Shown in pieces: positions 20,925 through 31,932 of a DNA stretch of 64,000 nucleotides (its first letter is position 1; every line of letters begins with the position of its first letter). A program made the position numbers and the translations under genes. Origin of the DNA: Filosporella fistucella (lineage: Eukaryota; Ascomycota; Leotiomycetes; Helotiales); contig JAQJZZ010000012.1 in NCBI GenBank assembly GCA_030077755.1, positions 620,001-684,000 of the forward strand, in the 5' to 3' direction. The notes below the pieces were generated by a model that worked only from the letters and a program-made list of their open reading frames with translations, had not been told where the DNA came from and made no database searches.

Positions 20925-22472
20925 TCAAAATTCACCCGCTGGGCCACTACCACCACTCAATGCTCTCGATGTCCACATTCCTACAAGTCCCCACATTCCG
21001 ACTCTCCATCCTCTCCATAAGCCTGGTAAACCTTGACCCTTTTGGTCTCTCTGAGCCTTCGCCCTTGCTTTTCCCTTGATTAACGGGGCCTCTCGAACAC
21101 CCTCTTCTCTAACAATCATCCACATAGTTCCAAGTACCCCTCTATACTCGCCAGCTTTCACCACTGTCTCTAAGTCACCTTCCCACAAACCTTGCGCCCT
21201 CGTTAACTCAACCTCTTGGTCGAGCACAGCTACCTGACCGCGACGGAGGACGGTCTCCAGAGGCAACTTTATGAAAAGTTCTAAGCTCCGAGACATGAAT
21301 TTCGCAAGCTGATATGTGTTTGGTGTCAGAACTGGATCGACTCCTAAGTTTGAGCGTAACAAAAGTGGTGTAGAATGTGAGAGGGTTGGTGCAACCACAG
21401 AGTGCAGTATCGTCGGGAGAAGTAGTAGAGGAGGGCAGATGTACGATGACAACGCTCGGAGTTGAGATGTAAGCGACCGCTTGGGTTTGGAAGTTGGTGT
21501 CAGAATGAGTCTGGAGAGGTTAGTAATAAAGTTGTAGAGGGGATTTGCAGACTCCAACTCACTTGGTCCGGATCAAGTCCAGCGGTGCCAGGATAACTCC
21601 TGTGGCGGCAGCAGCAGCAATGACAACCACCAATGATGCCCATGGATATGCAGATCCGACTACTTCCGCAGCTTCAAAGCTATTGCTCACTCCAGGATCT
21701 TGCACGTTTAATAGCGCGGAGAACAATCCACTTGACCATCTCTCACATGTCAGAAATAGAAAATTGTAGACATATGTAGCATTGGATGCTTTCCATACAC
21801 CCCATGCCCCTTCTTTCGTCCATTCTTGTGATATGACTTCTAGTATAGAGTCTGATCTTTTTAGAATCAGTTGATTTGTTGTAATGGTTGGAGATTTTGG
21901 TGGCGGAGAGTATCTCGAATCACTATCATGCCGCCTCCTATGCCTCGAAGGAGAATATGAGGTTGCAGATGGAGCAGCGGATGTAAAGTACGCAGGCTCA
22001 TCTGGATCCGAATCATCAGAATAACCCTTATATTGTTAGCAGTTGGTTGCTTTGTGGATGGGCAAGATCTCCTCACATCATTGAATACTGACTCCTTATA
22101 CAGTCTTCTCGACTTGGTTTCATCTGCCACCGGTATGCCATCATCCAAAACCTGGCTCTTCACTTGCAATATCGTCTTCGCAACATCGAATGGCTGGGCA
22201 AGCAAAACGCTCATATACTTGTAAAACCAGTCGTCAATCTGCTTCTTCACCGATTCGACCGCCGATGGTGAGGACTCAGACAGATAGTCTGTATAATCAA
22301 TATCTGAAAACATATCGCGTGCAGAAGACGCGTATGAGGCGGCGCTGCCATTTCTTGGTCCCAATCCATGAGTTCCAGAGCTGGTTATGCCGGGGGTAGC
22401 TTGCGGTATTCCAATAGACGGTGGTTTATAGTAAGGTCTCAAAGGATTTGGCCCATCTCTTGTTGTCGACAT
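20925..22472 (-). CDS. UGO1: Mitochondrial fusion and transport protein Ugo1
   Basis: Modified carrier-family protein of the mitochondrial outer membrane that links Fzo1 and Mgm1 during fusion. Three exons (22472-22077, 22026-21563, 21510-20925) encode 481 aa in consistent phase. The N-terminus is the cytosolic, Pro/Ser-rich MSTTRDGPNPLRPYYKPPS typical of filamentous Ugo1. Carrier signatures (P-x-D-x-x-K/R) appear as AQPFDVAKTILQVK in exon 1 and APLDLIRTK across the exon 2/3 junction. Between them is a disordered Ser/Arg stretch followed by EWTKEGAWGVWKASNATYVYN, then a hydrophobic segment with a run of six alanines. The C-terminal part retains LPLETVLRRGQVA. Its start is 411 bp from the divergent mitochondrial ferredoxin gene. 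Confidence 0.88.
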
Positions 22473-22883
22473 CTTGTTTTCTTTGCGATCACATTAAAGA
22501 ACAAGAAAGTTTCGTTGTTTTGAAGCAAAGACCAGGATTTGTTCGTCATGCAAGCTTCCTTGAGATGTTGAACAGGGATGTCATCGGTATCGTGGACCAG
22601 CGCCAATAAAAGCTCCGATAAATAATTTTTGAGGGAGCTGCAGTAAGCATGTGCCACCAACATCGTTGACCTGTCGAAGCAACTGTTGGAAGATTTACAA
22701 TTGCTCGGACATTGCACCAGAAGGCTTTTGAGTGAAAATTGCGCAGAGATTCGCTGTGGGCCAAAGATTCTCTATTACAACAGTATCTCCGTTCGGACTT
22801 GACGGCGATTTCAATATTCCTTTACATTACCTTCCCACGACTTCTCCATATCGATTCCAATACAATAACCACTCACCATCACG
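22473..22883. other. Divergent promoter, UGO1 / YAH1
   Basis: 411 bp separating the starts of two nuclear genes for mitochondrial proteins. No ORF worth reporting. Confidence 0.5.
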
Positions 22884-23617
22884 ATGTCTACCTCTCGAGT
22901 CGGAGCAAAAAGTCTTTCGGGGCTGAAAAGTGGATCAATACAGTGTATAAGGAAGCCAATATCCAGAATATCCACCAGGGAAACGCAGGCTTCCCTCTCT
23001 ACTTGCTCAAAACCCATGCACTCACGAAATATCGACGTCTATGGCCTTCACCGCTCCCACCGAAGCCCATATCAATTCGACGGATCTTTAGGTTCAATTG
23101 CTGTTCGAAGGGCATTCTCAGCGACCCCAGCAACTTCGCATGGCCACTTCGAGCCACCGAAGCCCGGAGAAGGGTACGTTAAAATCAAAAGTGATATCTG
23201 GAGCAAATCTGACAGACAGCAGAGTATTTGTTACATTCGTTGATAAGGAAAAAGAGGAACATACAATTGAAGTCAATGTGGGAGACAATTTGTTGGACAT
23301 TGCTCAAGGCAATGACATTGAAATGGAAGGTATTGTTTAGGATCATTGCGGGGGGCAATTGCTAAGAAATTACAGGCGCATGTGCGGGCTCATGTTCATG
23401 TTCAACATGCCATGTAATCGTTTTGGACGAAGAAGTGTATGATAAACTACCAGAAGCATCGGACGATGAGAACGATATGTTGGATCTTGCCTTCGGCCTG
23501 ACAGAAACATCGAGATTAGGTTGTCAGATCCAAATGACGAAAGAGCTGGATGGACTACGGGTCCAGTTACCATCCATGACAAGAAATTTGCAGGCTGCAG
23601 ACTTCAAGTCGAAGTAG
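22884..23617 (+). CDS. YAH1: Mitochondrial [2Fe-2S] ferredoxin (adrenodoxin homolog)
   Basis: Matrix electron carrier needed for Fe-S cluster, heme A and ubiquinone synthesis. Three exons (22884-23173, 23223-23329, 23376-23617) encode 212 aa. The presequence of about 85 residues is basic and Ser-rich ([17 protein letters not shown]...RRAFSATPA). The mature part follows: [29 protein letters not shown] and [15 protein letters not shown]. The cluster ligands are [15 protein letters not shown] (C-x5-C-x2-C) plus the fourth Cys in RLGCQI. The intron before the cluster loop has a GCTAAG branch site. The C-terminus includes [20 protein letters not shown], the acidic partner-binding helix of adrenodoxins. 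Confidence 0.95.
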
Positions 23618-23858
23618 GGACATAATGGGGAGGTATGAAAAGAGACTGGGCGGTACTTGTGGTGAACAGCATTGGCAGCATTTCCGGGAGCATTTGAATC
23701 ATAGATAGGGTTTCCTATCTGGAGGGTAGCATGCCCTATGTAACATTAGACGGCATATCCGGACATATGGTTCTTCGGAGACCAGCATCAGAATAGATGC
23801 AAAAGGCGACAGACATTCCCACCTCAACGCCTTACAATGCATTCTTTTGAATATCCAT

Positions 23859-24725
23859 TTACGCCTCTTCTATACCACCAGCCTTCAGTCCACCACCTCC
23901 ACCAGCAATGAGATCCAAGAACCCTTTCTTGCTCATTTCAGTGACCTTTTCTTCTCTGCGCCCTTGTCCAACAAGACCTTTGGTTCTAGCCTCCTTTGCA
24001 GCCTGCTCACCCTTGATCTGTGCAGCCCTCACAGCATTAAATAGCTTGACTACACCCCTTTGTGCAGTCTTCCGTAGCCGTTTCTCCAACTCCAAAGTTT
24101 CTTGAACACTGGGTCCTTCTCCCGTGCCATTTGCTGTATCAAAAGCAGTACTGGCGCCCAAAACATCCTTGACTCTACCCTTGTCCATGGCCTCTCTTTT
24201 TTCTACTCGCATCTTATGCTTCGCTTTCTTCTCCAGCGCCAAGTCCGTAATCTCTTTGCTGGCTTGAAGAGCATTTGCACTTCGTGAGAGCACAGGATCG
24301 CTACGTTTCGAGGTTGAAAGTTTGGAGCCCAAAATTTTGGACATCGAGGTCGCAAACGCTTCTGGATCATTTCGCTTCCTTCTCTTTATTAGATTTGGAT
24401 TGTCATCATCTTCATCTGCGTCGTCGTCATCTGATCCTGAATCCGAGTTTGAGGCATCTGTGATTTCGTCCTCCTCGAGGTCGTCCAGCGCAGGCTCGTC
24501 ATCATGCTCTGATTCTTCCTCCGCGATCAAGTCTGTCGTATCCAGGCCCTCGTCCTCTGAATCTTGCAGATTGACAGCTTGGAAATCCTGGGCTGGGGCT
24601 GTTTCTTCCTCTTCGTCTGAGGAGCTGTAGTAATCGGTTTGCTTTTTGAATTTTTTCACCGGCCTCGATGTCTTTCCCTTAATACCATCCTCAACCTTGC
24701 GTTTCTTTGACATTGATCCTGCCAT
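23859..24725 (-). CDS. RRP15: Ribosomal RNA-processing protein Rrp15
   Basis: Nucleolar factor for early 60S pre-rRNA processing. Single exon, 288 aa. The N-terminal half is basic (MAGSMSKKRKVEDG, RPVKKFKKQTDYY) and then highly acidic with long Asp/Glu/Ser tracts. The conserved Rrp15 core starts near residue 125: FATSMSKILGSKLSTSKRSDPVLSRS, LALEKKAKHKMRVEKREAMDKGRVKDV and LEKRLRKTAQRGVVKLFNAVRAAQ. It ends with MSKKGFLDLIAGGGGGLK. The gene is convergent with YAH1 (241 bp) and divergent from SRP54 (229 bp). Confidence 0.92.
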   Translation of the reverse strand: MAGSMSKKRKVEDGIKGKTSRPVKKFKKQTDYYSSSDEEEETAPAQDFQAVNLQDSEDEGLDTTDLIAEEESEHDDEPALDDLEEDEITDASNSDSGSDDDDADEDDDNPNLIKRRKRNDPEAFATSMSKILGSKLSTSKRSDPVLSRSANALQASKEITDLALEKKAKHKMRVEKREAMDKGRVKDVLGASTAFDTANGTGEGPSVQETLELEKRLRKTAQRGVVKLFNAVRAAQIKGEQAAKEARTKGLVGQGRREEKVTEMSKKGFLDLIAGGGGGLKAGGIEEA

Positions 24726-24954
24726 CTTGTCTCGTTGCGTGTAATCGAACTTGGACTTTTTGCTCTGGCGACAGTGGTGTGAGATCTTATCAAAAAATAA
24801 TTTTGGTACCCTGTTGCGCTACCTGGGTGGTCTTGGCGCTGAACACCCCGCTTCATCCCACAATTCTGCTTCACCTCAAGCCATCTCGCCCCTCGCTCTC
24901 CATCACAACGACGCAATACCCTCCCCGAACGGCGCCGTAAACCACATCCCTAAA

Positions 24955-26566
24955 ATGGTTCTTCAAGATTTAGGACGGCGCATCAATGCCGCAGTCAACG
25001 ATTTAACACGATCTAGCAATGTGGATGAGAAGGTTAGTAACCTTGAGAATCGCAAAGAATTATTCTGACAGATGGTAGGCCTTCGATGGGATGATCAAGG
25101 AGATTTGTGCGGCACTATTGGAAGCAGATGTAAATGTACGACTAGTAGGCAATCTGCGAAAAGCTATCAAAGCATCTGTCAACTTCAAGGATCAAGCACC
25201 AGGCGTCAACAAGAAGCGACTCATTCAAAAGGCGGTCTTCGATGAACTTGTCAAACTCGTCGATCCCCATGCGGAACCTTTCAAGCCAAAGAAGGGAAAA
25301 CCCAATGTTATCATGTTTGTCGGTTTGCAGGGTGCCGGAAAGACAACCACATGTACAAAGCTAGCAAGGCATTATCAATCAAGAGGCTTCAAGGCATGCT
25401 TAGTGTGCGCGGATACCTTCAGAGCAGGTGCTTTTGATCAATTGAAGCAAAATGCCACAAAGGCCAAGATCCCATACTATGGATCCCTGACACAAACAGA
25501 TCCAGCGGTGGTGGCAAAGGAAGGCGTGGACAAATTCAAGAAAGAGAGGTTCGAAATTATCATTGTGGATACATCCGGAAGACATCGACAAGAAGATGCA
25601 TTGTTCCAAGAGATGGTGGATATTCAAACAGCTGTGAAGCCAGATCAGACTATTATGGTTTTAGACTCGAGTATTGGTCAACAAGCAGAAGCGCAAAGTA
25701 AAGCCTTCAAGGAGGCAGCAGATTTTGGTGCTATCATCATTACCAAGACAGACGGAAATGCTAGTGGAGGTGGAGCAATCTCAGCGGTTGCAGCAACACA
25801 TACGCCGATCGTGTTTATAGGAACAGGAGAGCATATGCTGGACCTTGAAAGATTTGCTCCGCAGCAATTCGTCTCGAAACTCTTAGGAATGGGAGATATG
25901 CAAGGGTTGGTAGAGCATGTTCAATCACTCAAACTCGATCAGAAAGACACTATGAAGCACATCGCCGAAGGTGTGTTCACTGTAAGAGATCTCCGTGATC
26001 AACTCTCAAACATCATGAAAATGGGACCACTCTCCAAAATGGCTGGCATGATTCCCGGTATGAGCGGGATGATGCAGGGTATGGACGACGAAGAAGGATC
26101 CATGAAGTTGAAGCGTATGATTTTCATCTGTGATTCGATGACTGCCAAGGAACTTGACAGTGATGGGAAAATGTTCATTGAGCAACCCACACGTATGACA
26201 CGGATAGCCCATGGAAGCGGGACCAGTGTTCGGGAAGTTGAGGATTTACTTACCCAGCATAAGATGATGGCAGGTATGGCCAAGAAGATGGGAGGCAACA
26301 TGAAAAACTTGCAAAGAGCACAAGGGGCCATGGGTGGTGGTAATAAACAACAACAGATGGCAGCAATGCAAAAACGACTTGCCAGTATGGGCGGGGCAGG
26401 CGGTGCGGGAGGTGGTGGGATGCCAGATATGGGCTCGCTGATGAAGATGCTCGGCGGAGGAGGGGGTGGAGGTATGCCTGGCGGAATGGACATGCAAGCT
26501 ATGATGAAGCAAATGGGTGGCATGATGGGAGGAGGTGGTCCCGGAGCTGGCAGAGGCAGGCGGTAA
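24955..26566 (+). CDS. SRP54: Signal recognition particle 54 kDa subunit
   Basis: GTPase of the cytosolic SRP that binds signal sequences and the SRP receptor. Two exons (24955-25032, 25079-26566) around a 46-nt GTTAGT...TAG intron encode 521 aa. The N domain starts [21 protein letters not shown]. The G domain has the P-loop [10 protein letters not shown] near residue 108, [21 protein letters not shown] and TKTDG. In G3 and G4 a Ser and a Thr stand where many SRP54s have DTAGR and TK(L/M)DG. The M domain (from about residue 330) is Met/Gly-rich with [22 protein letters not shown] and a long Gly-Met tail ending GRGRR. The shadow ORFs on the opposite strand come from this Gly/Met composition. 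Confidence 0.96.
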
Positions 26567-27230
26567 ATTTACAGCACTGTCAGTTTGGTAAGGTCTGCAT
26601 CAGCGTGGCGTTGGGGAACAGGCATCAAATCTAGTATGCGTGCATTTGACCAGCTAGGTCTGTTGTACCACTTAGAGTATCTAAAGCATTACATGAACTT
26701 CAAATCTTGCTATCTCTATAATTTCCCTATCAAATTTCATTTCTGTTGCATTTCTTTTTCTACGACTCTGTCTCCGGTTCTAGTCACCTGCAAACCTTTC
26801 CTCTCCTACTCGCCTTGACCCTCACGACCTCCGTGTCCAGATACAATCTTATAGTGACTCATCTCAAGCAAGTCCAAATTTGGAGTTCATAAAAATATAT
26901 TGTTATTGGTAGACCCTCTACTCAACATGATGCCATCAGACAAATCAATATTCAATAACCACAAATCAAATGCTTCAAACTTAACCGAACCCCCGAGCCT
27001 TTTCCAGATGTACAAAAAAACAATGTGAGATAACATGAGTCATCAGAGAGCTAGCGACATGTGAAAATAAACACTACAAGGAAACCTGGAAACCAAAGGA
27101 TATATATAAGGTGTGAGCACTCTGTATAATAAACCACGGGTGATCGTAGCAGCAGTGTTTCGAGAGGGAAATCCGCAACGGAATAGGGAGGACAGATAGA
27201 AAAGATGCAAGATGGTGACAAGGTGGTGTA
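26567..27230. other. Convergent intergenic region
   Basis: 664 bp between the SRP54 stop and the 3' end of the next minus-strand gene. The plus-strand part is T-rich, as in a 3' UTR. No gene seen. Confidence 0.45.
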
Positions 27231-28314
27231 CTATGGTCTGCTCTTTAGAGAGCGACAGTGTGTGAACGTATAAGTATTGAAGCTTCGATAACAATTTTGT
27301 TTGTTCTTTTGGAGCCTGTCGATTGAGGATCGTATGAATGCTGTGTTGGTAGAACGCTCAATGGACCAAAGCAGCACCGCTCCATTCAAGAGCTTCGATG
27401 GTATCACGAGTCGATCCCTGAGTGTTTTCGGGGTCAAGATAGATTCTGACAACAAACCCTCTGCATTCATACGCTTTGAATAAGATTAGCAAGATGTGTG
27501 TAACTAACTTTTCGGATGGAAAACTGACGCGGACGTTCTCGCTGATGACTATGCCAGCGACGGTCATACCAAGCGTGGTCAACAACAAGAACCGTAGGGA
27601 AGTCTTCTTGCGTGCAAGTGAATGCCATTAAAGCGATGATAGTGGTAAGCTTGCCCGCTAAACCACCGGAAGGGCGTGGATACCGATGAGATGTATATCC
27701 CTGTAAACCAAAATCGTTAATCCAATGAGCACCGATGCCAGCGAGACTATTGTGTTCTGCACTCTCCTCGACTCGAGACAGATTTCCATCTTCGTGACGA
27801 AAGGTTAAAGAATACCATCTGTTCCCAGGAAAGTCGGATGTTGGCATCTCACGTTCACTAGCGTTTCCGGTGGCAGTCTTGAACTTGTCGCGTGAGTTGG
27901 CCCAGAAGACAGTTTGCTCGGCGTAAACTGCCAGAGGTCTCCCGTCCGGTGCAAGGTATCTCCCATTACCCCAAGGCCAATTCCGTATCAGAGCGATTCT
28001 TCCATTATCCCAACGAAATGTTCCTCCTGTACTGGCAGCATAATATCCATTCGGGTAGTTCGGGGGAAGCCATCGACCCTCCTCATCAACCTCACAGGTT
28101 CTACCTCCATCCTCCTCGTTCTCGTTGACAGGCAATTCGTCAACCTGGAAGAGGAAGGTAGGTGTAGGCCAAGTTGATTGCCCTGCCTCTTCTCCATATT
28201 CAAAATCGGGAGCGTTGTATGATTTTGCGCTGGATGTTTTCCGACCTGATTTCCGCTGCTATACTTAGCGCGGTTCAGATTAGAAGAAGGACGACGCACG
28301 TGTTTTGAAGACAT
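27231..28314 (-). CDS. Unrecognised fungal protein; C-terminal exon uncertain
   Basis: Exon 1 is only 15 nt (28314-28300, MSSKH). A 41-nt intron (GTGCGT...CTAAGTATAG) joins it in phase 0 to QRKSGRKTSSAKSYNAPDF, and this frame stays open to 27509. The middle part is Gly/Trp/Asn-rich (PNYPNGYYAASTGGTFRW, RNWPWGNGRYLAPDG). A strong branch site and AAAG acceptor at 27474 define a last exon, but the best donor (GTTAGT at 27508) would leave an intron of only 35 nt and a frame ending at 27231. Another frame of the last exon, YECRGFVVRIYLDPENTQ ending at 27358, looks more protein-like but needs a weaker donor. I recognise no domain, signal peptide or confident membrane helix, and claim no function. 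Confidence 0.5.
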
Positions 28315-31300
28315 TTTGTTTCGATTCGAAAGCGAAGTGAACTGTCACCCACTGGAATTTGTATTTTTGCTCCTGAGTAGAAGAGGTGTAGCAAGAAAAA
28401 TGGAGACACAGAAGTATAACAATAAAAGTAGAGAGGAGCGTCCTTGGAAAGAGGTGCTGGGCATCGTTAATGGTATGATGGGATATGGCAGTCCGACTCA
28501 AAGCGTTTCGAAGCGCCATTTTGCTTCCCAAGGATGCCCAACACTTACAAAAGACGCCCTCGTGACGATAAGACAATAGACTGTATGGATCATTGGAATC
28601 GTCCATCCCAGTACAAGCTGCAGACGTACTTCGTCAATGCAAGCTTGGCTGGCAACTCAGATTGTGGATGAGGCTAGAAAGGCCCTCTTAGAGGCCCAAG
28701 CCAGGTGAAGATCGGCAGGATACACTTACGGACAGATCGCAAGCTACCTGAATTGCTGATGATGACAAACTGGGCCATTCGCTTCTGATGCGGAACTGGT
28801 TCGCAATCCGTGCATCTCCGATAGACAAGCGACTAGAATTGCAGTATCGAGAAAGCCAGATGCTCGTGCATATTGCAGACCCTAGAGAGCTCGGACAAGT
28901 GGAGGAACGAATAAACTGCCATTTGCCGTGTATGATCAAATAAAATAGGTAGACGGGATGCAGCCATCCTAGCAATGAAGCATAGCCATTGGGGTGCCAG
29001 CTCTTCAGAAGCACGGTTTAGCTGCAGACTGGCCACATATCGTTGGTTGCATGGCTGACAACAGGTCGAATATGGAGACACAACATTGTGGTGGGCTGAT
29101 CGGCAACAAGTAAAGAGGAATGCGACTCATCGCACATATCGTGGGATTAATACGTGCGCGTGACATTAGATCGAGGTTGAATCTTCGTAGAACTGGTCGC
29201 TGGGCAGTCTTCGGACGTGTAAGGAGTGCAATTTAACGGCAAAATATCGAGTGGTAATCGTAGAGCCGATTGGCAAAGACTACAGGGTCCCTGAATCGAC
29301 TCATCTGGAATCAATACTTCCTTGAGAGCGTCCAGAAGGAGAAAAGACGGGGGAATGCGGCTCTGCCCATTTCGATCACACCGTCGGCTATATCTTGCAC
29401 GGTATCGCCGTTGACGAGAGGGTGAGCGCTCAAGTGGGTGGTCTTGAGAACATGCTGATTGGATCATGTTCTGGAATCGAAAGACACCTGAAGTTGGTGG
29501 TGTGGGTGACATATTGACGAATCACGACCATCGAGCATCTGCAAAGCTTTAGCGACCGGTCGAACGTTGAACGTTGTATTGAATATTGAGAGAAGAGAAC
29601 GACATATACTTAAATTTGTGCGTTCTGGCGCTTCTTTGCTTTCCAGTATTTGGTGTGGTTCGGCTTTGGCTCAGAGCTCTATACGGTGGGAACTCCCTCT
29701 TTATATGCCTTCCTGCAAAGTGTCGCTAGGGTCAGCTGCGAGTTGCATGCGTCCATCAATGTCTTCAGTACAAGTCGGGCGCGAACATGACTAGCCCGGT
29801 TGCCTCGTCGCAACTCACTTTGCCTAACTCGAACCAAATTATTATCTGCAATGTCTGGCCAATTGCATACGAAAGAGGGTTCTCGACTCTGAGAAGGCAC
29901 ACATGATGCACACAAGCATGCAGATATTGACTGCAAGTGACAGCGTATCGAGTGTAAGAGTCATTTTATCAACCGCTGCCAGCGCGAAAGCGAACCATAT
30001 TTTCTGACATATCGGAATCTTCCCAGGCATAGCAACTAAAGCCGTCACTTTCAGTACAATTATAGTATGGTTTTCATGTTGGGACCACTGTGCCAATGCC
30101 CTCAATAAAATTTTAAGTCTGCCGGCCGGAGTCCCTTCATTTAAGGCCGTGTAATTGCAAACCGATCTTCGAGTATTATTTTTTTTTTCAATCGAGCAGC
30201 TTCTTTGTCTGGCAGCTCACCTTAATGAACGTTCCAGCTCCGCTGGCCCGAGCGGTGAAGATGATATCGGATTATGTGCTATATTGTACTTTCTGCTTCG
30301 GGAAAACCGACAACCAGTCTTGGTAAGTCGGATCACCAACTCAGCATCGAATCCTCTCTGGGAATCTGCCCCTAGTTTCTCAGCTTGGTGCTGGCATAAC
30401 GTTTCAGAGCCGATGCCTGGAAAGGAGGTGACCACAATGCTGTCGATAGCCTGGAAGGGAGCTGGCAGTGCTGTTGTCTGCAGAACCTAGGTCGAATGAA
30501 ACGGAATCGGTGACATCAAAGAGGCATAAATGAAATGTCAAGGCAGTCCTCGAATCCCTTAATGAAAACAGTCGGCATCGTATGAGGAACCATATGCCCT
30601 TTAATGATGGGAACTATATTCGCGTGTTCAAACATCCAAATTAGCTTTGCCTTGAACAAGCTTATTGAACGGAGGCAGCTCAGACTTAACATTGACCATT
30701 TTTCGTAGTTGAGAAGTTGTCCTTGGGGTGACCTAAAAGGCGCGACAGAGACTTCGCTGGTCGTAGTTGTAGGTGACAAACAGTAACCTCTAAAGGTCTG
30801 TCAAGTCATTGACATGCCTGGCAGGTTTCCTCAAGCTACAGAGTACATGTTATGCCGTGTCCATGGCGGATGAGTTTAGCGATGTTGATGATAAAGTCTC
30901 GAAATAGTCTGTAGATGTTGAGAAGGAATGATCACGGCTGTGGCAGGAATTGTAGCTGGGCCAAGCGAATCAAGCTGGTGATCACGTGAAGCATGCCTTC
31001 GTGATTTAGGTATGTATTGGGTCAAGCTGCAACCGTTTCTATCATACCAGAGCTAGCAATTTGCTTCTGCAGCATCTTGATATTATCTCTCCCCCTCAGA
31101 GAACTCAATATTACCCAAAATTAACGATGATTTGCCGACTTGGATGACCGTTCGGCGAAGATCAAGTTGATGTACATGGCATATTGATCACAATTGCTTT
31201 TCGACATGAAAAATCTGACATTGAGTCAAAGTCCTATTGTCCTACGTAAGGTGTTGGACGAGTCTGCCAAGCTAAGTGTTTTGCCTCGCTCTATGCGGCG

Positions 31301-31932
31301 TAGCCTATAGCATTCAATTTTGGTCCGGTCCAGCTTTTTTATGTCACCTGGCATCGTAGGCTGTAGAGGATTCTGCGCTGTATAATACTATACACTAATT
31401 TTTGTTCTTTGGGACAATGCTATTCTAGCTATGTACCAACAAAATGTTTGTTACTTCCTGCATGTCACTCGGCAATTCTCGCTAACGGATAGGGGGGCGA
31501 TATCTGAAGGTCTATCCAGAGCAACATATAGCATTCCCACTAGAAATCTATTCCCAAGTATGAGAGAGGGATGCAAGGACCTGACGCACGCCACCTTGGA
31601 TTGTCAGATAAGAGCTAGATTGGTGCTTGCACCGGGATCTGCCACGACTGACTTAAAACAATCTTCATTTTCAGGTATTGTAAGAACTTAATAGCTACCC
31701 GCACAGAAACACGAAATATAAATGTACTAGTAAGTATAGGGACCCTTCTGATGATGATATCTGATGTTTTCTGTTGAACTTGACAACATATATGAACCTT
31801 GGAAATGGTCAATTCCTACTTTCACGTGATTTGACGCTAAGATAACGATATAAGATAAGCCCATTCTTCGAGATATTTTCAGAAATTAAATCTTTACCCC
31901 ACCACCACGACACGGACTATCGCAAAGCAAGT
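28315..31932. other. 3.6 kb gene-poor stretch
   Basis: Between the unrecognised gene and NOB1 only short ORFs occur. The most protein-like is 29512-29147 on the minus strand (121 codons, ATG start, MSPTPPTSGVFRFQNM), but it resembles nothing I know and has no neighbour to explain it. Other frames (28688-29081, 29842-30105, 30155-30490) are hydrophobic or mixed and break quickly. There is no clear transposase, reverse transcriptase, terminal repeat or RNA gene. It may hold decayed genes, noncoding transcripts or the NOB1 promoter at its right end. Confidence 0.4.

Noticed and set aside
22439..22717. Minus-strand ORF between UGO1 and YAH1
   Set aside because: It overlaps the UGO1 start and looks like random sequence.
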